A stretch of DNA of 64,000 nt from Kineosporia aurantiaca JCM 3230 (GTDB taxonomy: Bacteria; Actinomycetota; Actinomycetes; Actinomycetales; Kineosporiaceae), in contig JODP01000027.1 in NCBI GenBank assembly GCA_000719025.1, positions 1 to 64,000 of the forward strand. Direction: 5' to 3'. The translations under genes and the position numbers were made by a program. Position 1 is the first letter of the stretch. Each line of letters starts with the position of its first letter. The notes below the pieces were generated by a model that had not been told where the DNA came from, did not search any database, and saw nothing but the letters and a program-made list of their open reading frames with translations. Of this stretch, positions 1 to 8,340 are shown piece by piece.

Positions 1-1
1 C

Positions 2-58
2 GGCCGCCTCACCCCGATCGAGTATGAAGCCGTCATCGGACATAGTTTTGCTGCCTGA
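2..58 (+). pseudogene. C-terminal tail of an IS3-family transposase (OrfB), cut by the window edge
   Basis: Frame 2 from the first base reads GRLTPIEYEAVIGHSFAA and then TGA at 56-58. The RLTPxEYE stretch close to the stop is the usual C-terminus of IS3-family OrfB integrases (rve domain). Only the last 18 codons are inside the window, so whether the element is intact cannot be judged. It overlaps the 3' end of the convergent XRE gene by 26 bp, so the IS end supplies that gene's stop codon. Confidence 0.6.
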
Positions 59-605
59 TCAACCCAACCCGTGAGTCAACCGGCTTGGGGCCAGTCCCGT
101 CGATGACGTTCTGGGCTCTGCGCACGCGAATCTCGGCCAGGCGCCGTGCATAGTCATGGTCCTGAAGATAGAGAGAGTCACTGGTGCCAAGGGCAGCCGC
201 GTAAGCAGGAGTTTGGCACCAGCCGGGAATGTTGGTTCCGAAGACAACGATGCGATCGGCCACGGCCTCGAGGTCGAGGAGCTGGACGAGCCACGGGCTG
301 ATGTCCTGCCGGTATCTCTCGTGCCACTCGTCCTCGTCGGCCTGCTCGACCATCTCCAGGATGCGCGTTGTTGCTTCGGTTCCGAGACCGTAGAGGGCGC
401 AGGCGCTTTTGACGAGGAGGTAGTTGGGTTTGACCTCGCCGCCTTCGAGCCGACGGATCGTGCGGGGATTGACGTGCAGCGCTGCAGCCGCCTCGCCTAT
501 GGGCAGTTCCTTTTTCGGGCGGTCAGGGAAGTGCAACTCGCGAGCAGCCTTGAGCTGGCGGCCGATCGACCTACGCTGGGTCGCGGCGCTGGCTTTCTGC
601 GTCAT
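33..605 (-). pseudogene. XRE-family regulator (HTH + partial DUF5753), 3' end truncated by an IS3 element
   Basis: The frame is open further upstream, but the start is placed at ATG 605 (MTQKASAATQRRS) because the codons before it are arginine-rich and unlike a protein. From there it codes 190 aa. Residues about 12-65 form an XRE helix-turn-helix (IGEAAAALHVNPRTIRRLEGG). A DUF5753-like segment follows, with the characteristic IPGWCQTPAYAAAL stretch (family form: PGLLQT.aYA). Intact relatives run to about 270-290 aa; this one stops soon after that motif, and its last residues are encoded by the opposite strand of an IS3 transposase end. In the family these proteins usually regulate a neighbouring DUF397 gene. 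Truncation by IS insertion or deletion is inferred. Confidence 0.65.
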
Positions 606-757
606 GTAATCAGGATATCCCCGAAAAATGTTGACACGTAACGGTGGTCTTGCTGTCACTGCTTTGCAGTCACGGCGACAGGCGCTGGGTTTCGACGAGG
701 TCATGCTCGCTGATGGTTCTGCTGTCCAATGAGCACGAGTCCATGAATGACCCGTCG

Positions 758-1342
758 CTACTTGATGACGCCGCCGTCGCTGTTCCCGGCGGCAACAGCG
801 TCTAGCGCTCGCTCGAGAAATGTTGCGAGCTGATCGATATCGGCGTGCTTGAACGCGGTGTCGCCGATGATGTTGCGGAACATTCGCACGCCGGTGCACA
901 TCGACAGTAGGAGCGCTGCCCGCGCCGTCGCGTCGTCCCCGGGAAGTCGGCCGGCGAGCTCTTGCTGCGAGCTGGCTTCGAGACGCTCCCGCATGATTTC
1001 CACGGCCCGCGGATTCGATGCCGAGCGCAGGATGAGCAGCATCGGGTCGGGGTCGTCGTGCTCGAGGGTGAGGGAGTCCAGGGCGGCAGCCCGGTTGGTG
1101 CCGCTCACGCCGATGAGTGACGTTTGGAAAAGCTGGGCCACGACCTCGGTGAACAGGCCTTCCTTCGACCCGAAGTACCGGGTGATCAGGCGCGGGTCGA
1201 CGCCCGCGTTCCCGGCGATCTCGCGTGTCCCGGTCCCGTCGAAGCCGGAACGGCTGAACGCGGTGAGAGCGGAGTCGAGGATGGCCTGCCTGGTCGCCGC
1301 GGCGTCGCGCGGGCGTGCGCGCGGGGGCGGGGTCTCGGCCAT
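758..1342 (-). CDS. TetR/AcrR-family transcriptional regulator
   Basis: This 194-aa protein has a TetR N-terminal DNA-binding domain. TRQAILDSALTAFSRSGFDG forms the first helices, and the recognition helix lies around DPRLITRYFGSKEGLF (residues about 45-62). A C-terminal ligand-binding region follows, with GVRMFRNIIG near residue 155. It starts at ATG 1342. The gene is divergent from the aldo-keto reductase at 1483, and three evenly spaced palindromic sites sit between them, which suggests it represses itself and the reductase. The ligand is unknown. Confidence 0.9.
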   Translation of the reverse strand: MAETPPPRARPRDAAATRQAILDSALTAFSRSGFDGTGTREIAGNAGVDPRLITRYFGSKEGLFTEVVAQLFQTSLIGVSGTNRAAALDSLTLEHDDPDPMLLILRSASNPRAVEIMRERLEASSQQELAGRLPGDDATARAALLLSMCTGVRMFRNIIGDTAFKHADIDQLATFLERALDAVAAGNSDGGVIK

Positions 1343-1372
1343 GTATCGAGGCTAACGCACTGGACAGGCGCG

Positions 1373-1434
1373 GTCCGCGGCTGGGGACTTGTCATGTCCT
1401 CGGGTGGGGACTTATGGTGTCCTCGCTTGGGGAC
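1373..1434. promoter_or_regulatory. Triple 16-bp operator-like array, 23-bp period
   Basis: Three copies of GTCC-N8-GGAC start at 1373, 1396 and 1419, exactly 23 bp apart (1373-1388, 1396-1411, 1419-1434). The copies are GTCCGCGGCTGGGGAC, GTCCTCGGGTGGGGAC and GTCCTCGCTTGGGGAC, each followed by TT. They fill the gap between the divergent TetR gene and the aldo-keto reductase. Half-sites four bases long inside a 16-bp site fit a TetR-type operator. Binding by the adjacent TetR is inferred. Confidence 0.6.
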
Positions 1435-1482
1435 TTAGAGCATGCTGCCGCGTCGCTCGCCCCGAAACCAGGAGGCAGGACC

Positions 1483-2502
1483 ATGGCTGGACCAATTCCC
1501 ACCCGCACCCTCGGATCGGAGCGCCTGCGCGTCGGGGCTGTCGGGTATGGCGCGATGAGCTTCGCCGACGTCTACGGTCAGAGCGGTTACGACAAGGACG
1601 CCAGCGCGCGCGTCATCCTGAACCGGGCCGCCGCGCTGGGGGTGACATTGATCGACACCGCCGACGTCTACGGGCCGAGCGAGGAGATCCTCGGACGCGC
1701 GCTGGCCGGGCATCGGGGCGACTTCGTCGTCGCGACCAAGTTCGGCATCCGGCTGCCTACGGAGGCGAACGTGGCGCCGAAGATCGATGGGACGCGTGCC
1801 TACATGCGCCAGCAGCTCGATCAGTCGTTGCGTCGCCTTGGCACTGATCACGTCGATCTCTACTACGCGCACCGCATCGACCCGGACATACCTATCGAGG
1901 ACACCGTCGGTTGGATGGCGGAGTTGGTCGCGGAAGGCAAGGTCCGTCACCTGGGCTTGTCCGAGGCCGCTGCTGACACGCTGCGCCGGGCGAACAGCGT
2001 CCATCCGATCACCGCGGTGCAGACCGAATGGTCGCTGTGGCAGCGGGGAATCGAGGACGAGATCCTCCCGACAGCGCGGGAACTCGGCATCGCCGTCGTC
2101 CCTTGGTCCCCTCTCGGTCACGGTGCGCTCACCGCGACCATGACGTCCCGGGACGAGATGGGCGAGAGTGACAGCCGCCGGCAGGTGCCGTGGTTCTCGG
2201 AGGAGCACTTCGACGCCAATCAGGCCACGCTGGCGACCGTCCGCCGGATCGCGGCCGAGGTCGAGGCCGAACCCGGTCAGGTCGCGCTGGCGTGGTTGCT
2301 GCACCAGGGGGACGACGTCGTCCCGATCCCGGGGACGCGCCGCGAGCGATACCTGGAGCAGAACGCGGCCGCAGCATTCGTTGCGTTGAGTCCTGATCAG
2401 CTGACCGACCTCGATGCGATCCGTGTTCAGGGGGAGCGCTCGGAAGGGATGGGGGCGATCCGGAACTGGTACGACGGCGTCACCCCGCCTCGGGTTGCCT
2501 GA
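1483..2502 (+). CDS. Aldo/keto reductase
   Basis: A 339-aa NADP(H)-dependent aldo/keto reductase of the (beta/alpha)8 fold. The start is ATG 1483 (MAGPIPTRTLGSERL), preceded by GGAGG at 1471; the longer upstream frame overlaps the operator array and is not used. The catalytic tetrad is visible: D58 and Y63 in DTADVYG, K86 in ATKFG and H130 in YYAHRID. The NADP-binding end is seen in VPIPGTRRERYLEQN. The length matches the family. It is probably induced when the divergent TetR releases the triple operator, so a role in reducing an electrophilic or toxic carbonyl is plausible. The substrate is unknown. Confidence 0.93.
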   Translation: MAGPIPTRTLGSERLRVGAVGYGAMSFADVYGQSGYDKDASARVILNRAAALGVTLIDTADVYGPSEEILGRALAGHRGDFVVATKFGIRLPTEANVAPKIDGTRAYMRQQLDQSLRRLGTDHVDLYYAHRIDPDIPIEDTVGWMAELVAEGKVRHLGLSEAAADTLRRANSVHPITAVQTEWSLWQRGIEDEILPTARELGIAVVPWSPLGHGALTATMTSRDEMGESDSRRQVPWFSEEHFDANQATLATVRRIAAEVEAEPGQVALAWLLHQGDDVVPIPGTRRERYLEQNAAAAFVALSPDQLTDLDAIRVQGERSEGMGAIRNWYDGVTPPRVA

Positions 2503-2785
2503 CTGCCGCCTCTGTTCCGCAGGAACGGTGGGCCGGGTGCGGGTTTAGGTGCTGAACAGCTAATTATGCTCGTCCGACCCTCCGATCATGTGTGCCAACT
2601 CTGTAAAACATGATCCAGATCGATGTCCTTGCCGACGATGGTGACTGCGTCTGGATCGAGTGAAACGAAGGCTCTCGAGTCCGCCGACTGCTGGTGGACG
2701 GCGGGCGCGCCCGTGGTGGGCACTTACCCCGGGCTGGGCATTCAGGTCGAGGCAGTTTGCCGTCCGATGTCCGCCTCAGTCAGCC
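2503..2785. other. Intergenic region with no recognisable gene
   Basis: Between the reductase stop and the lectin-CHAP terminator I see only overlapping frames without family signatures. A weak 8-bp inverted repeat GATCATGT/ACATGATC lies around 2585-2615. No promoter or RNA was identified. Confidence 0.4.
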
Positions 2786-2816
2786 GCCGCGCAGACCCAC
2801 AGTGGGTCTGCGCGGC
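2786..2816 (-). terminator. Strong hairpin terminator downstream of the lectin-CHAP gene
   Basis: A perfect 14-bp inverted repeat, GCCGCGCAGACCCA and TGGGTCTGCGCGGC, is separated by three bases. It begins 18 bp beyond the stop of the minus-strand gene ending at 2834. No T-tract is obvious, as is common in high-GC actinomycetes. Confidence 0.75.
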
Positions 2817-2833
2817 GCACCCAGCAGAAAGAG

Positions 2834-3763
2834 TCAGGAAACCGGGCGGGCGTACCCGGAGATGTCCGAGCTGTTGCGGTTGACCGTTCGCCGGGTGACG
2901 GCGTTGGAGTAGTTGCCCTCGATCGTCGTGACCGACGAGGTTCCCACCGCCACGACGATGCCGACGTGGTCGTCGCTGGTGCTGCCGCCGTACTTGTAGC
3001 CGATGGCGTCACCGGGCTGGACTCCGCTCAGCGCCGATCCGGCGTGCCAGGTGCCGTGGTTGGTGCCGTACGTCTGGGCGCTGATCGCCAGCGAGTTCAG
3101 GCCGCCGGTGTTGGCGCCGCCGCTGCCCCAGACCCAGCGCAGGAAGTCCGCGCACCAGTCCTGGGCGCGCCAGCCGTTCGCGCACGGCGAGCCTACGCCC
3201 AGGGCACCGGAGTAGAAGTTGCAGTTGGTTCCGGTTTCGTGGTTGTGGCTGGCGTTGCCTGCTTCGTTGTTGGCCACGGTGACGATGCGGTCGGCCAGGG
3301 AGCTGCCGCCGGTCTGCGCGCCGGTGGACCACTTCGCGATGTGTCCCTGGGCGTAGACGACGATATTGCCGTCGCTCTGCAGTTCGACGTCGGCGCCGGG
3401 GTTGCCGTTGGTGCCGGCGTTCCAGACCGGGACGTTGCCGGGGGCAATGACGACCAGGTTGCCGTCGCTCTGCATGAGGGCGATGGAGTTGGGCCGGTTG
3501 GTGCCACTGGCCCAGACAGCCCGGTTGCCGGGCGCGTACTCGACGAGGTTGCCGTCACCCTGCATGACCAGGACGAACTGGCCGTTGGGGGAGATCAGTT
3601 GCTGGCCGGCGCCGAGGCTCTCGCCGCCGTTGAGGCGATCGGTGTTGGCCGCGGCTGAGGCCGGTCCCACCGGGACCACGACGAACGCGGCGACCAGGGC
3701 GACGGCCAGAGCGGTCAGGAGCCGGGCCATGCGTGGCTTTGGCTGGAAGTGATGGCTGTTCAT
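2834..3763 (-). CDS. Secreted bulb-type lectin and CHAP-domain protein
   Basis: This 309-aa exported protein has a signal peptide (LLTALAVALVAAFVVVPVGPA, cleavage near ASAA at about residue 38). The mature part opens with a mannose-binding bulb-type lectin domain with three QxDxNxVxY-type repeats: MQGDGNLVEY, MQSDGNLVVI and LQSDGNIVVY. The C-terminal half (residues about 165-309) resembles a CHAP cysteine peptidase/amidase: NCNFYSG, a candidate Cys in WCADFLRWVW, and a candidate His in DDHVGIVV. Such proteins bind glycans and may cleave peptidoglycan cross-links. The start ATG 3763 follows AGAAGGACACCC. The second lectin repeat ends in I rather than Y. Confidence 0.88.
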   Translation of the reverse strand: MNSHHFQPKPRMARLLTALAVALVAAFVVVPVGPASAAANTDRLNGGESLGAGQQLISPNGQFVLVMQGDGNLVEYAPGNRAVWASGTNRPNSIALMQSDGNLVVIAPGNVPVWNAGTNGNPGADVELQSDGNIVVYAQGHIAKWSTGAQTGGSSLADRIVTVANNEAGNASHNHETGTNCNFYSGALGVGSPCANGWRAQDWCADFLRWVWGSGGANTGGLNSLAISAQTYGTNHGTWHAGSALSGVQPGDAIGYKYGGSTSDDHVGIVVAVGTSSVTTIEGNYSNAVTRRTVNRNSSDISGYARPVS

Positions 3764-3848
3764 GGGTGTCCTTCTCTCTGTCCTGCGGATCGGTGACGAT
3801 CCCTATTGCAGTCAGAGGCAAAGACCGCTCACAGTGCGCCTCTACACT

Positions 3849-5420
3849 TCACGGCGCTGATCCCGGCCCGGGGCAGGGGTACCGAGGGTTGTGCTCCTTG
3901 ACGTGCGTGACGGTGACCGCGGCGATCACTTTGCCCTGGCCGGCCAGTGCACTTCCGAGGTCATACCCATGGTTGGCATCGGCCGATTCCAGGGCTGAGG
4001 TAAGAGGTAACTCGATGAGTTCGAGCACCAGGTCCTGCCCGACGGCCTGATCGTTGAAATAGTTGGCCGTGCGCCAGGTGGTGAGCTTCTCCGGCTTCTT
4101 GTAGTCGTACGTGACCTGCAGGTAGCGCATGTCGTCGGACTCGTTGCGGTTGTGCTGGGTGACAATCAGGGTCTGGCCCGGTGGCAGCGGGGCGGCCGTT
4201 CCGGTGGCGTACTCGCAGTCGCGCACCTTCTGCTTGGTGACGGGTGTGATGATCCGGCCGGATGTGCTGAAGAAGTCATGGGGAGAGATGCCTTTGGACG
4301 CGTCGCGGACCGGTCCGAGTGTGGTGTTGGTGGCTGCCTTGGCCGCGCCAAGATTCTTGGGTGGGTCCTGATCCTGGTTCATGGCGTACGCCGCGGTGGT
4401 GATGGCCAGGCCGGCGGCGACCACGGCGGCCGCGGGAACCAGGACGGAGCGCTGCCGAGATCGGGAGGAGGCCAGGGACCTGAGGGTTCGGCTCCAGGTC
4501 AGGATGTCGCTCGGTCGTAGGTCCGGCTCCGGGTCGAGTAACCGCAGCAGGTGGCGCACGGCAGCTCTGGGTTCTCGAGATCCAGCCTCTTCGAGCAGTT
4601 CCGTAAGTTCACTCTCGAGAATAGTTTCCGGAGGGCGGCCGGTCAGGATGAAGACGGTGACAGCGCCGACGGCGTAGAGGTCGGATGAGGGAAGTCGCGG
4701 CGCATGCGGGGCGCGCAGGACCTCTGGCGCTGTGTACGCCGGGGTGTGACGGCCCAACGGATCGAAACCGTCGTCCACCAATCGCATCGTGCTGATATCA
4801 ATCAGGACGATGCCACGATCGGCGTGCACGATGCAGTTGGCTGGCGTGAGATCGCGGTGCAGCACAGGGTTGCCGGAGGAGCGGGTGGACGAATGAAGGC
4901 TGGCTACGGCGGTGGCGATGTCGTGGACGTATTGGAGACGCTCGGCAAGAGATGCCGACGTAACCGGCTGGTCGTGAAGATGCTCGGCGAGCGTCGGACC
5001 TTCCACCCATTCCATGGTGAGGTAGGCCACCGACTGTACGTTGCTCGAACTTCCCTTGGTGTGAGGGAAGTCCCCGCCGAAGATGTCGTGCAACTGGACG
5101 ACGTGTGGCTGGGCCAGATGACGCAACAGGGCGGCGTTGTCGTGCCAGCGCCGAAGATCACTGGGACTCGGCCACTCTCCGGAGCGTCCGGCCGGTGGGA
5201 AGAGCATTTTGACAGCCTCGACCAGAGGACGTTTGAGGCCACCTTGGTAGTTGGCCCGCCAGGTGCGTCCTTCGCCGCCGCGCGTACCTCCGCCCAGCAG
5301 CTCGTAGCGGTCCGGATCTTCAGGCGGCCCGACGTAGAGCGTGCCCTCACCGACCTCGGGCGCAAGCCTCGGGCCACCGATCGTCACCTGTTCATCGGTG
5401 TTTTCAGGCTCGGGGACCAT
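3849..5420 (-). CDS. Membrane-anchored Ser/Thr protein kinase
   Basis: The 523-aa protein has an N-terminal Hanks-type kinase domain (about residues 38-310). It shows a glycine loop (LLGGGTRGGEG), an invariant lysine in LVEAVKMLF, the catalytic loop HRDLTPANC, and APE in YTAPEVL. The magnesium-binding DFG is replaced by DIS (VLIDISTM), keeping the Asp. One transmembrane helix (about residues 325-347) is followed by a roughly 175-residue extracellular domain of unknown type. The start codon lies 17 bp inside the upstream FHA gene, so the two are translationally coupled. Phosphothreonine recognition by the FHA partner is the natural inference. The gene's extracellular ligand is unknown. Confidence 0.88.
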   Translation of the reverse strand: MVPEPENTDEQVTIGGPRLAPEVGEGTLYVGPPEDPDRYELLGGGTRGGEGRTWRANYQGGLKRPLVEAVKMLFPPAGRSGEWPSPSDLRRWHDNAALLRHLAQPHVVQLHDIFGGDFPHTKGSSSNVQSVAYLTMEWVEGPTLAEHLHDQPVTSASLAERLQYVHDIATAVASLHSSTRSSGNPVLHRDLTPANCIVHADRGIVLIDISTMRLVDDGFDPLGRHTPAYTAPEVLRAPHAPRLPSSDLYAVGAVTVFILTGRPPETILESELTELLEEAGSREPRAAVRHLLRLLDPEPDLRPSDILTWSRTLRSLASSRSRQRSVLVPAAAVVAAGLAITTAAYAMNQDQDPPKNLGAAKAATNTTLGPVRDASKGISPHDFFSTSGRIITPVTKQKVRDCEYATGTAAPLPPGQTLIVTQHNRNESDDMRYLQVTYDYKKPEKLTTWRTANYFNDQAVGQDLVLELIELPLTSALESADANHGYDLGSALAGQGKVIAAVTVTHVKEHNPRYPCPGPGSAP

Positions 5421-6129
5421 GGGTTTCCAGTTCGGCCAGCTGGTCCGGGCTCACCCAGCCGCTGCGGATGGCCCACTGGGCCAGGGCATGGCGGAAGTCC
5501 TCGATGGCCGAGTTCTCCGCATCGCTGCTCAGCCCGGCCAGACCGTACCCGGTGAGGGACTCCCGGAGGGCCTTCACCACGTTGCGGACGTATCCCTGCC
5601 GCAGGTCCAGGCGTTCGCCGATCTCGGCGTACGTTGCCGGCCGGGCAGCCGGGCCCCGCAGGGTCAGCATGGGCTCGCACAGGGCCAGGAGAACGCGGTG
5701 CTGGGTGGGGGAGAGGTTGATGGGCGTGGTCACCGTGCTGGCCGCGCGGCCCGAGAGCCCGTCCGGAGCCGTGGGCGGTGGTCCGGCGTCGATCCTGAGC
5801 ATCAGCGGGGCGCCGCCGGCCGCATAGAGGACCAGGTCGAAGTGACGCAGGGGCAACGAGGTGGTCGCGGCGGCCGGTTCGATCACCCGGTCCTCGCCGG
5901 TCGGCGGGCGCAAGGCAATGGGTTTGGACGCCGAGTCGTTGCGGATCACCAGGTACCCCTCGTGCCCCATCAGCGTGCCCGCGCGACGGGAGAGATGCTG
6001 ATCGTCGGGAAGCCGGATGTCGCATTCGGCGGCACGGCCGAAAGTCAGGGCCTCACCAGGGGCCAATTGCCAGGCATCTTTGTCGTAGCGAACCAGGGCC
6101 ACCGTCATCCTCGGGAACAGGTCGGTCAT
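5404..6129 (-). CDS. FHA-domain protein with C-terminal helix-turn-helix-like region
   Basis: From ATG 6129 (MTDLFPRMTVALVRYDKD) this codes 241 aa; an upstream ATG at 6171 is possible. Residues about 10-100 resemble an FHA phosphothreonine-binding domain: ALTFGRAAECDIRL, then HLSRRAGTL and YLVIRNDSAS. The C-terminal part (LSPTQHRVLLALCEP, TYAEIGERLDLRQGYVRN) looks like a winged helix of the type that binds DNA in response regulators. The 3' end overlaps the kinase start by 17 bp. I infer a phosphorylation-responsive regulator paired with the kinase. No target operator was identified. Confidence 0.75.
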   Translation of the reverse strand: MTDLFPRMTVALVRYDKDAWQLAPGEALTFGRAAECDIRLPDDQHLSRRAGTLMGHEGYLVIRNDSASKPIALRPPTGEDRVIEPAAATTSLPLRHFDLVLYAAGGAPLMLRIDAGPPPTAPDGLSGRAASTVTTPINLSPTQHRVLLALCEPMLTLRGPAARPATYAEIGERLDLRQGYVRNVVKALRESLTGYGLAGLSSDAENSAIEDFRHALAQWAIRSGWVSPDQLAELETHGPRA

Positions 6130-6409
6130 TCCGGGGTTTGAGGCGTGATCCTCGCACGATTCCTTGATCATCCGGCGGCGAACGAGTCGATTGCCCTGGC
6201 ACTGGCGACGCACTCATCGCCGTCCGTCGCCGTGGTCGGTGCCCACGAGCGTCACTCATTCTGAAAACCGAACAGCATCCTGCCCAAGTGCTCCGGCACC
6301 GTGGCGTTGTCGCAGAAGTCCAGGGGCGCACTGGGGGAGTCCGGACGGCCTGGTTGCAATGGCCTGGCCTTTCCACTCCCGCAACCACTGAGTATCGAGG
6401 AGTCCGCTC

Positions 6410-7930
6410 ATGCACTGGAGATCCATCGTGGCCGCCGTCGCCCTGGTTGGCGCCGGCCTGGTCGGTGTCACCACCACCAGTCAGGCCGCCGGCGACAATT
6501 CGTGTTCCAACCCGGTGCTGGCCAGCAACCTGAACGGCTGGGGAGCCCTCGACTCCGGAACGGTGAGCCGGGCCGCCGTCACCGACCTGACCGGCGCCAA
6601 CTGGGCGTTCGCCACCACCGGGCGATCGCTGTGGATGCCGCAGATCACGGTCGCCCCCGGCCAGGTCTGGACGGTCTCGGCCCGCGACCGCCTGCTGAAC
6701 GGCTCGGGCACAGCCAAGATCACCGTGGAGTGGTACGGCAGCAGTGGGTCCTACCTGAGTGAGTCGGCCGGTCCGGCAATCACGCTGACCAGCACGACCT
6801 GGGCACCGGTCACCGCCACCGTGACGGCACCCGCCGGTGCCACGACAGCACACGTGTTGCAGGAGGGGAGCTTTGGATCCTCCGTGAACACCAGTTGGCG
6901 GACGACCATGGGCGACTACCGGCAGGGTGCGGCGGCGAGTGCACCCAGCGTGCCGACGGGCGTCAGCGCCACCACCAGCGGGACGTCGGCCACCCTCACC
7001 TGGTCGGCGCCTTCCAGCACCGGTGGTTCGGCCATCACGGGATACACCTATGGGCGCGATGGCACGGATGCCCAGGGAACAGGCCCCTGGAGCGGCACGG
7101 CCGACGCGACGACCAGGAGCGTGACATTCAATCTGCTGCAGCCAGGGACGACCTACCACCTGACGGTGGCGGCTCAGAACGCCAACGGAACGGGGCCGGC
7201 CGCCTCGGCCACGGTGACCACGAGCGCAAGCAGTAGCCCATCCGGCGTCCCGATGCCGGTCGGTAACCTGACCGGCTGGCGGCAGGTCTTCACCGAGGAC
7301 TTCACCAGCAACGTTGCGCTCGGCAGCTGGCCGGGCCCGTACGCGTCCAAGTGGTCTGACTACACCGACCCCAACCACCCCGACACCAACCGTGGCGCCG
7401 TGTGGAACTCCGTCAAGGACGTCTCGGCGTCGGGCGGTACGGCGGACTATTACCTGCACAGCGAGAACGGCCAGGCGTACTCCGCGGCGATCCTGCCCCG
7501 CACCAGCGCTCAGACCTACGGCCGGTACGACGTGAGGTTCAAGGTGGACCCGGGAACGACGGGCTGGAAATCCGCCTGGCTGCTGTGGCCGGATGACGAG
7601 CAGTGGCCCGCTCATGGTGAGATCGACTGGCCCGAGGGAGATCTGACCGGGACGATGGACGGCTTCATGCACTACGCCGACCCCAACGGAGGCCAGGACT
7701 GGGCTCCCTCGGGCGTCGACTTCGCCTCCGGCTGGCACACCGCGACGACGGAGTGGCTGCCCAACTCGGTCAAGTACTACCTCGACGGGAACCTGGTCGG
7801 GAGCTTCACGAAGAAGGTGTCCAGCTACCCGATGCACTGGGTTCTGCAGTCCGAGTCCGCGTCGAGTTCCCGGCCTACCGGATCGGGGCACATCAAGATT
7901 GACTGGGCGGTGATCTACGCACGGACCTGA
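6410..7930 (+). CDS. Secreted glycoside hydrolase family 16 enzyme with FnIII domain
   Basis: The 506-aa exported enzyme starts at ATG 6410 with GAGGAG just upstream. A signal peptide (residues 1-27, ending TTSQAA) is followed by a beta-sandwich carbohydrate-binding-like domain (about 30-170), a fibronectin type III domain (about 178-275; VPTGVSATTSG...TYHLTVAAQNANG) and a C-terminal GH16 catalytic domain. The GH16 signature EIDWPE gives nucleophile E404, D406 and acid/base E409. GH16 enzymes cleave beta-1,3/1,4-glucans or related polysaccharides outside the cell; the exact specificity cannot be read here. Confidence 0.9.
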   Translation: MHWRSIVAAVALVGAGLVGVTTTSQAAGDNSCSNPVLASNLNGWGALDSGTVSRAAVTDLTGANWAFATTGRSLWMPQITVAPGQVWTVSARDRLLNGSGTAKITVEWYGSSGSYLSESAGPAITLTSTTWAPVTATVTAPAGATTAHVLQEGSFGSSVNTSWRTTMGDYRQGAAASAPSVPTGVSATTSGTSATLTWSAPSSTGGSAITGYTYGRDGTDAQGTGPWSGTADATTRSVTFNLLQPGTTYHLTVAAQNANGTGPAASATVTTSASSSPSGVPMPVGNLTGWRQVFTEDFTSNVALGSWPGPYASKWSDYTDPNHPDTNRGAVWNSVKDVSASGGTADYYLHSENGQAYSAAILPRTSAQTYGRYDVRFKVDPGTTGWKSAWLLWPDDEQWPAHGEIDWPEGDLTGTMDGFMHYADPNGGQDWAPSGVDFASGWHTATTEWLPNSVKYYLDGNLVGSFTKKVSSYPMHWVLQSESASSSRPTGSGHIKIDWAVIYART

Positions 7931-7954
7931 GATCGGTTCGCCGTCAACGCTCTT

Positions 7955-8004
7955 GGCCGTGATCATGCAGTTTTCCCGGTTCGGGAGGCTGCATGATCAC
8001 GGCC
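7955..8004 (+). terminator. Long inverted repeat behind the GH16 gene
   Basis: GGCCGTGATCATGCAG at 7955-7970 and CTGCATGATCACGGCC at 7989-8004 form a perfect 16-bp stem. The 18-base loop contains a second small hairpin (CCCGGTTCGGG). It lies 25 bp after the GH16 stop, so a terminator role is likely. Confidence 0.65.
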
Positions 8005-8340
8005 GCGCTTCTGGACCGGGAGCACGACTCACGCGCCTGACGGCAACCGGAAGAAGCAGTGCAGGGCCTTCCCGAGAATTTTCAGTGACCCGAGTGGCCC
8101 ACCGGCAGGGTGGGGGAGGCCGAGACGTTGCATGGGCAGCGCGCTGAGATACCGCTCGACGACGATGTCCTTGACTGCCCGCGCGTGATGCCCCTCGCGC
8201 ACTCACCGTCGACCGCTCGGAGAAGGTTTCTCTAGCACCAATTTCGACGCCTGAGAAGGGGGTGGTGTCGCCTGCACAGGATATGTAAAGATCCCTACCA
8301 ATCGGTCACATCGACCATTTCTGCGGGTGGGGAGACAGTC
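8005..8340. other. Intergenic region upstream of the ricin-type lectin gene
   Basis: No gene is supported here. A ribosome-binding stretch GGTGGGGAGA lies just before the lectin start at 8341. No promoter was assigned. Confidence 0.4.

Noticed and set aside
1435..2304. Long minus-strand frame (289 codons) opposite the aldo-keto reductase
   Set aside because: It is a shadow of a gene with full catalytic residues; its translation is Arg/Asp-rich with no family signature.
6053..7966. 637-codon minus-strand frame opposite the GH16 gene
   Set aside because: It is a high-GC antisense frame; the plus strand has a signal peptide, FnIII and the GH16 active site.
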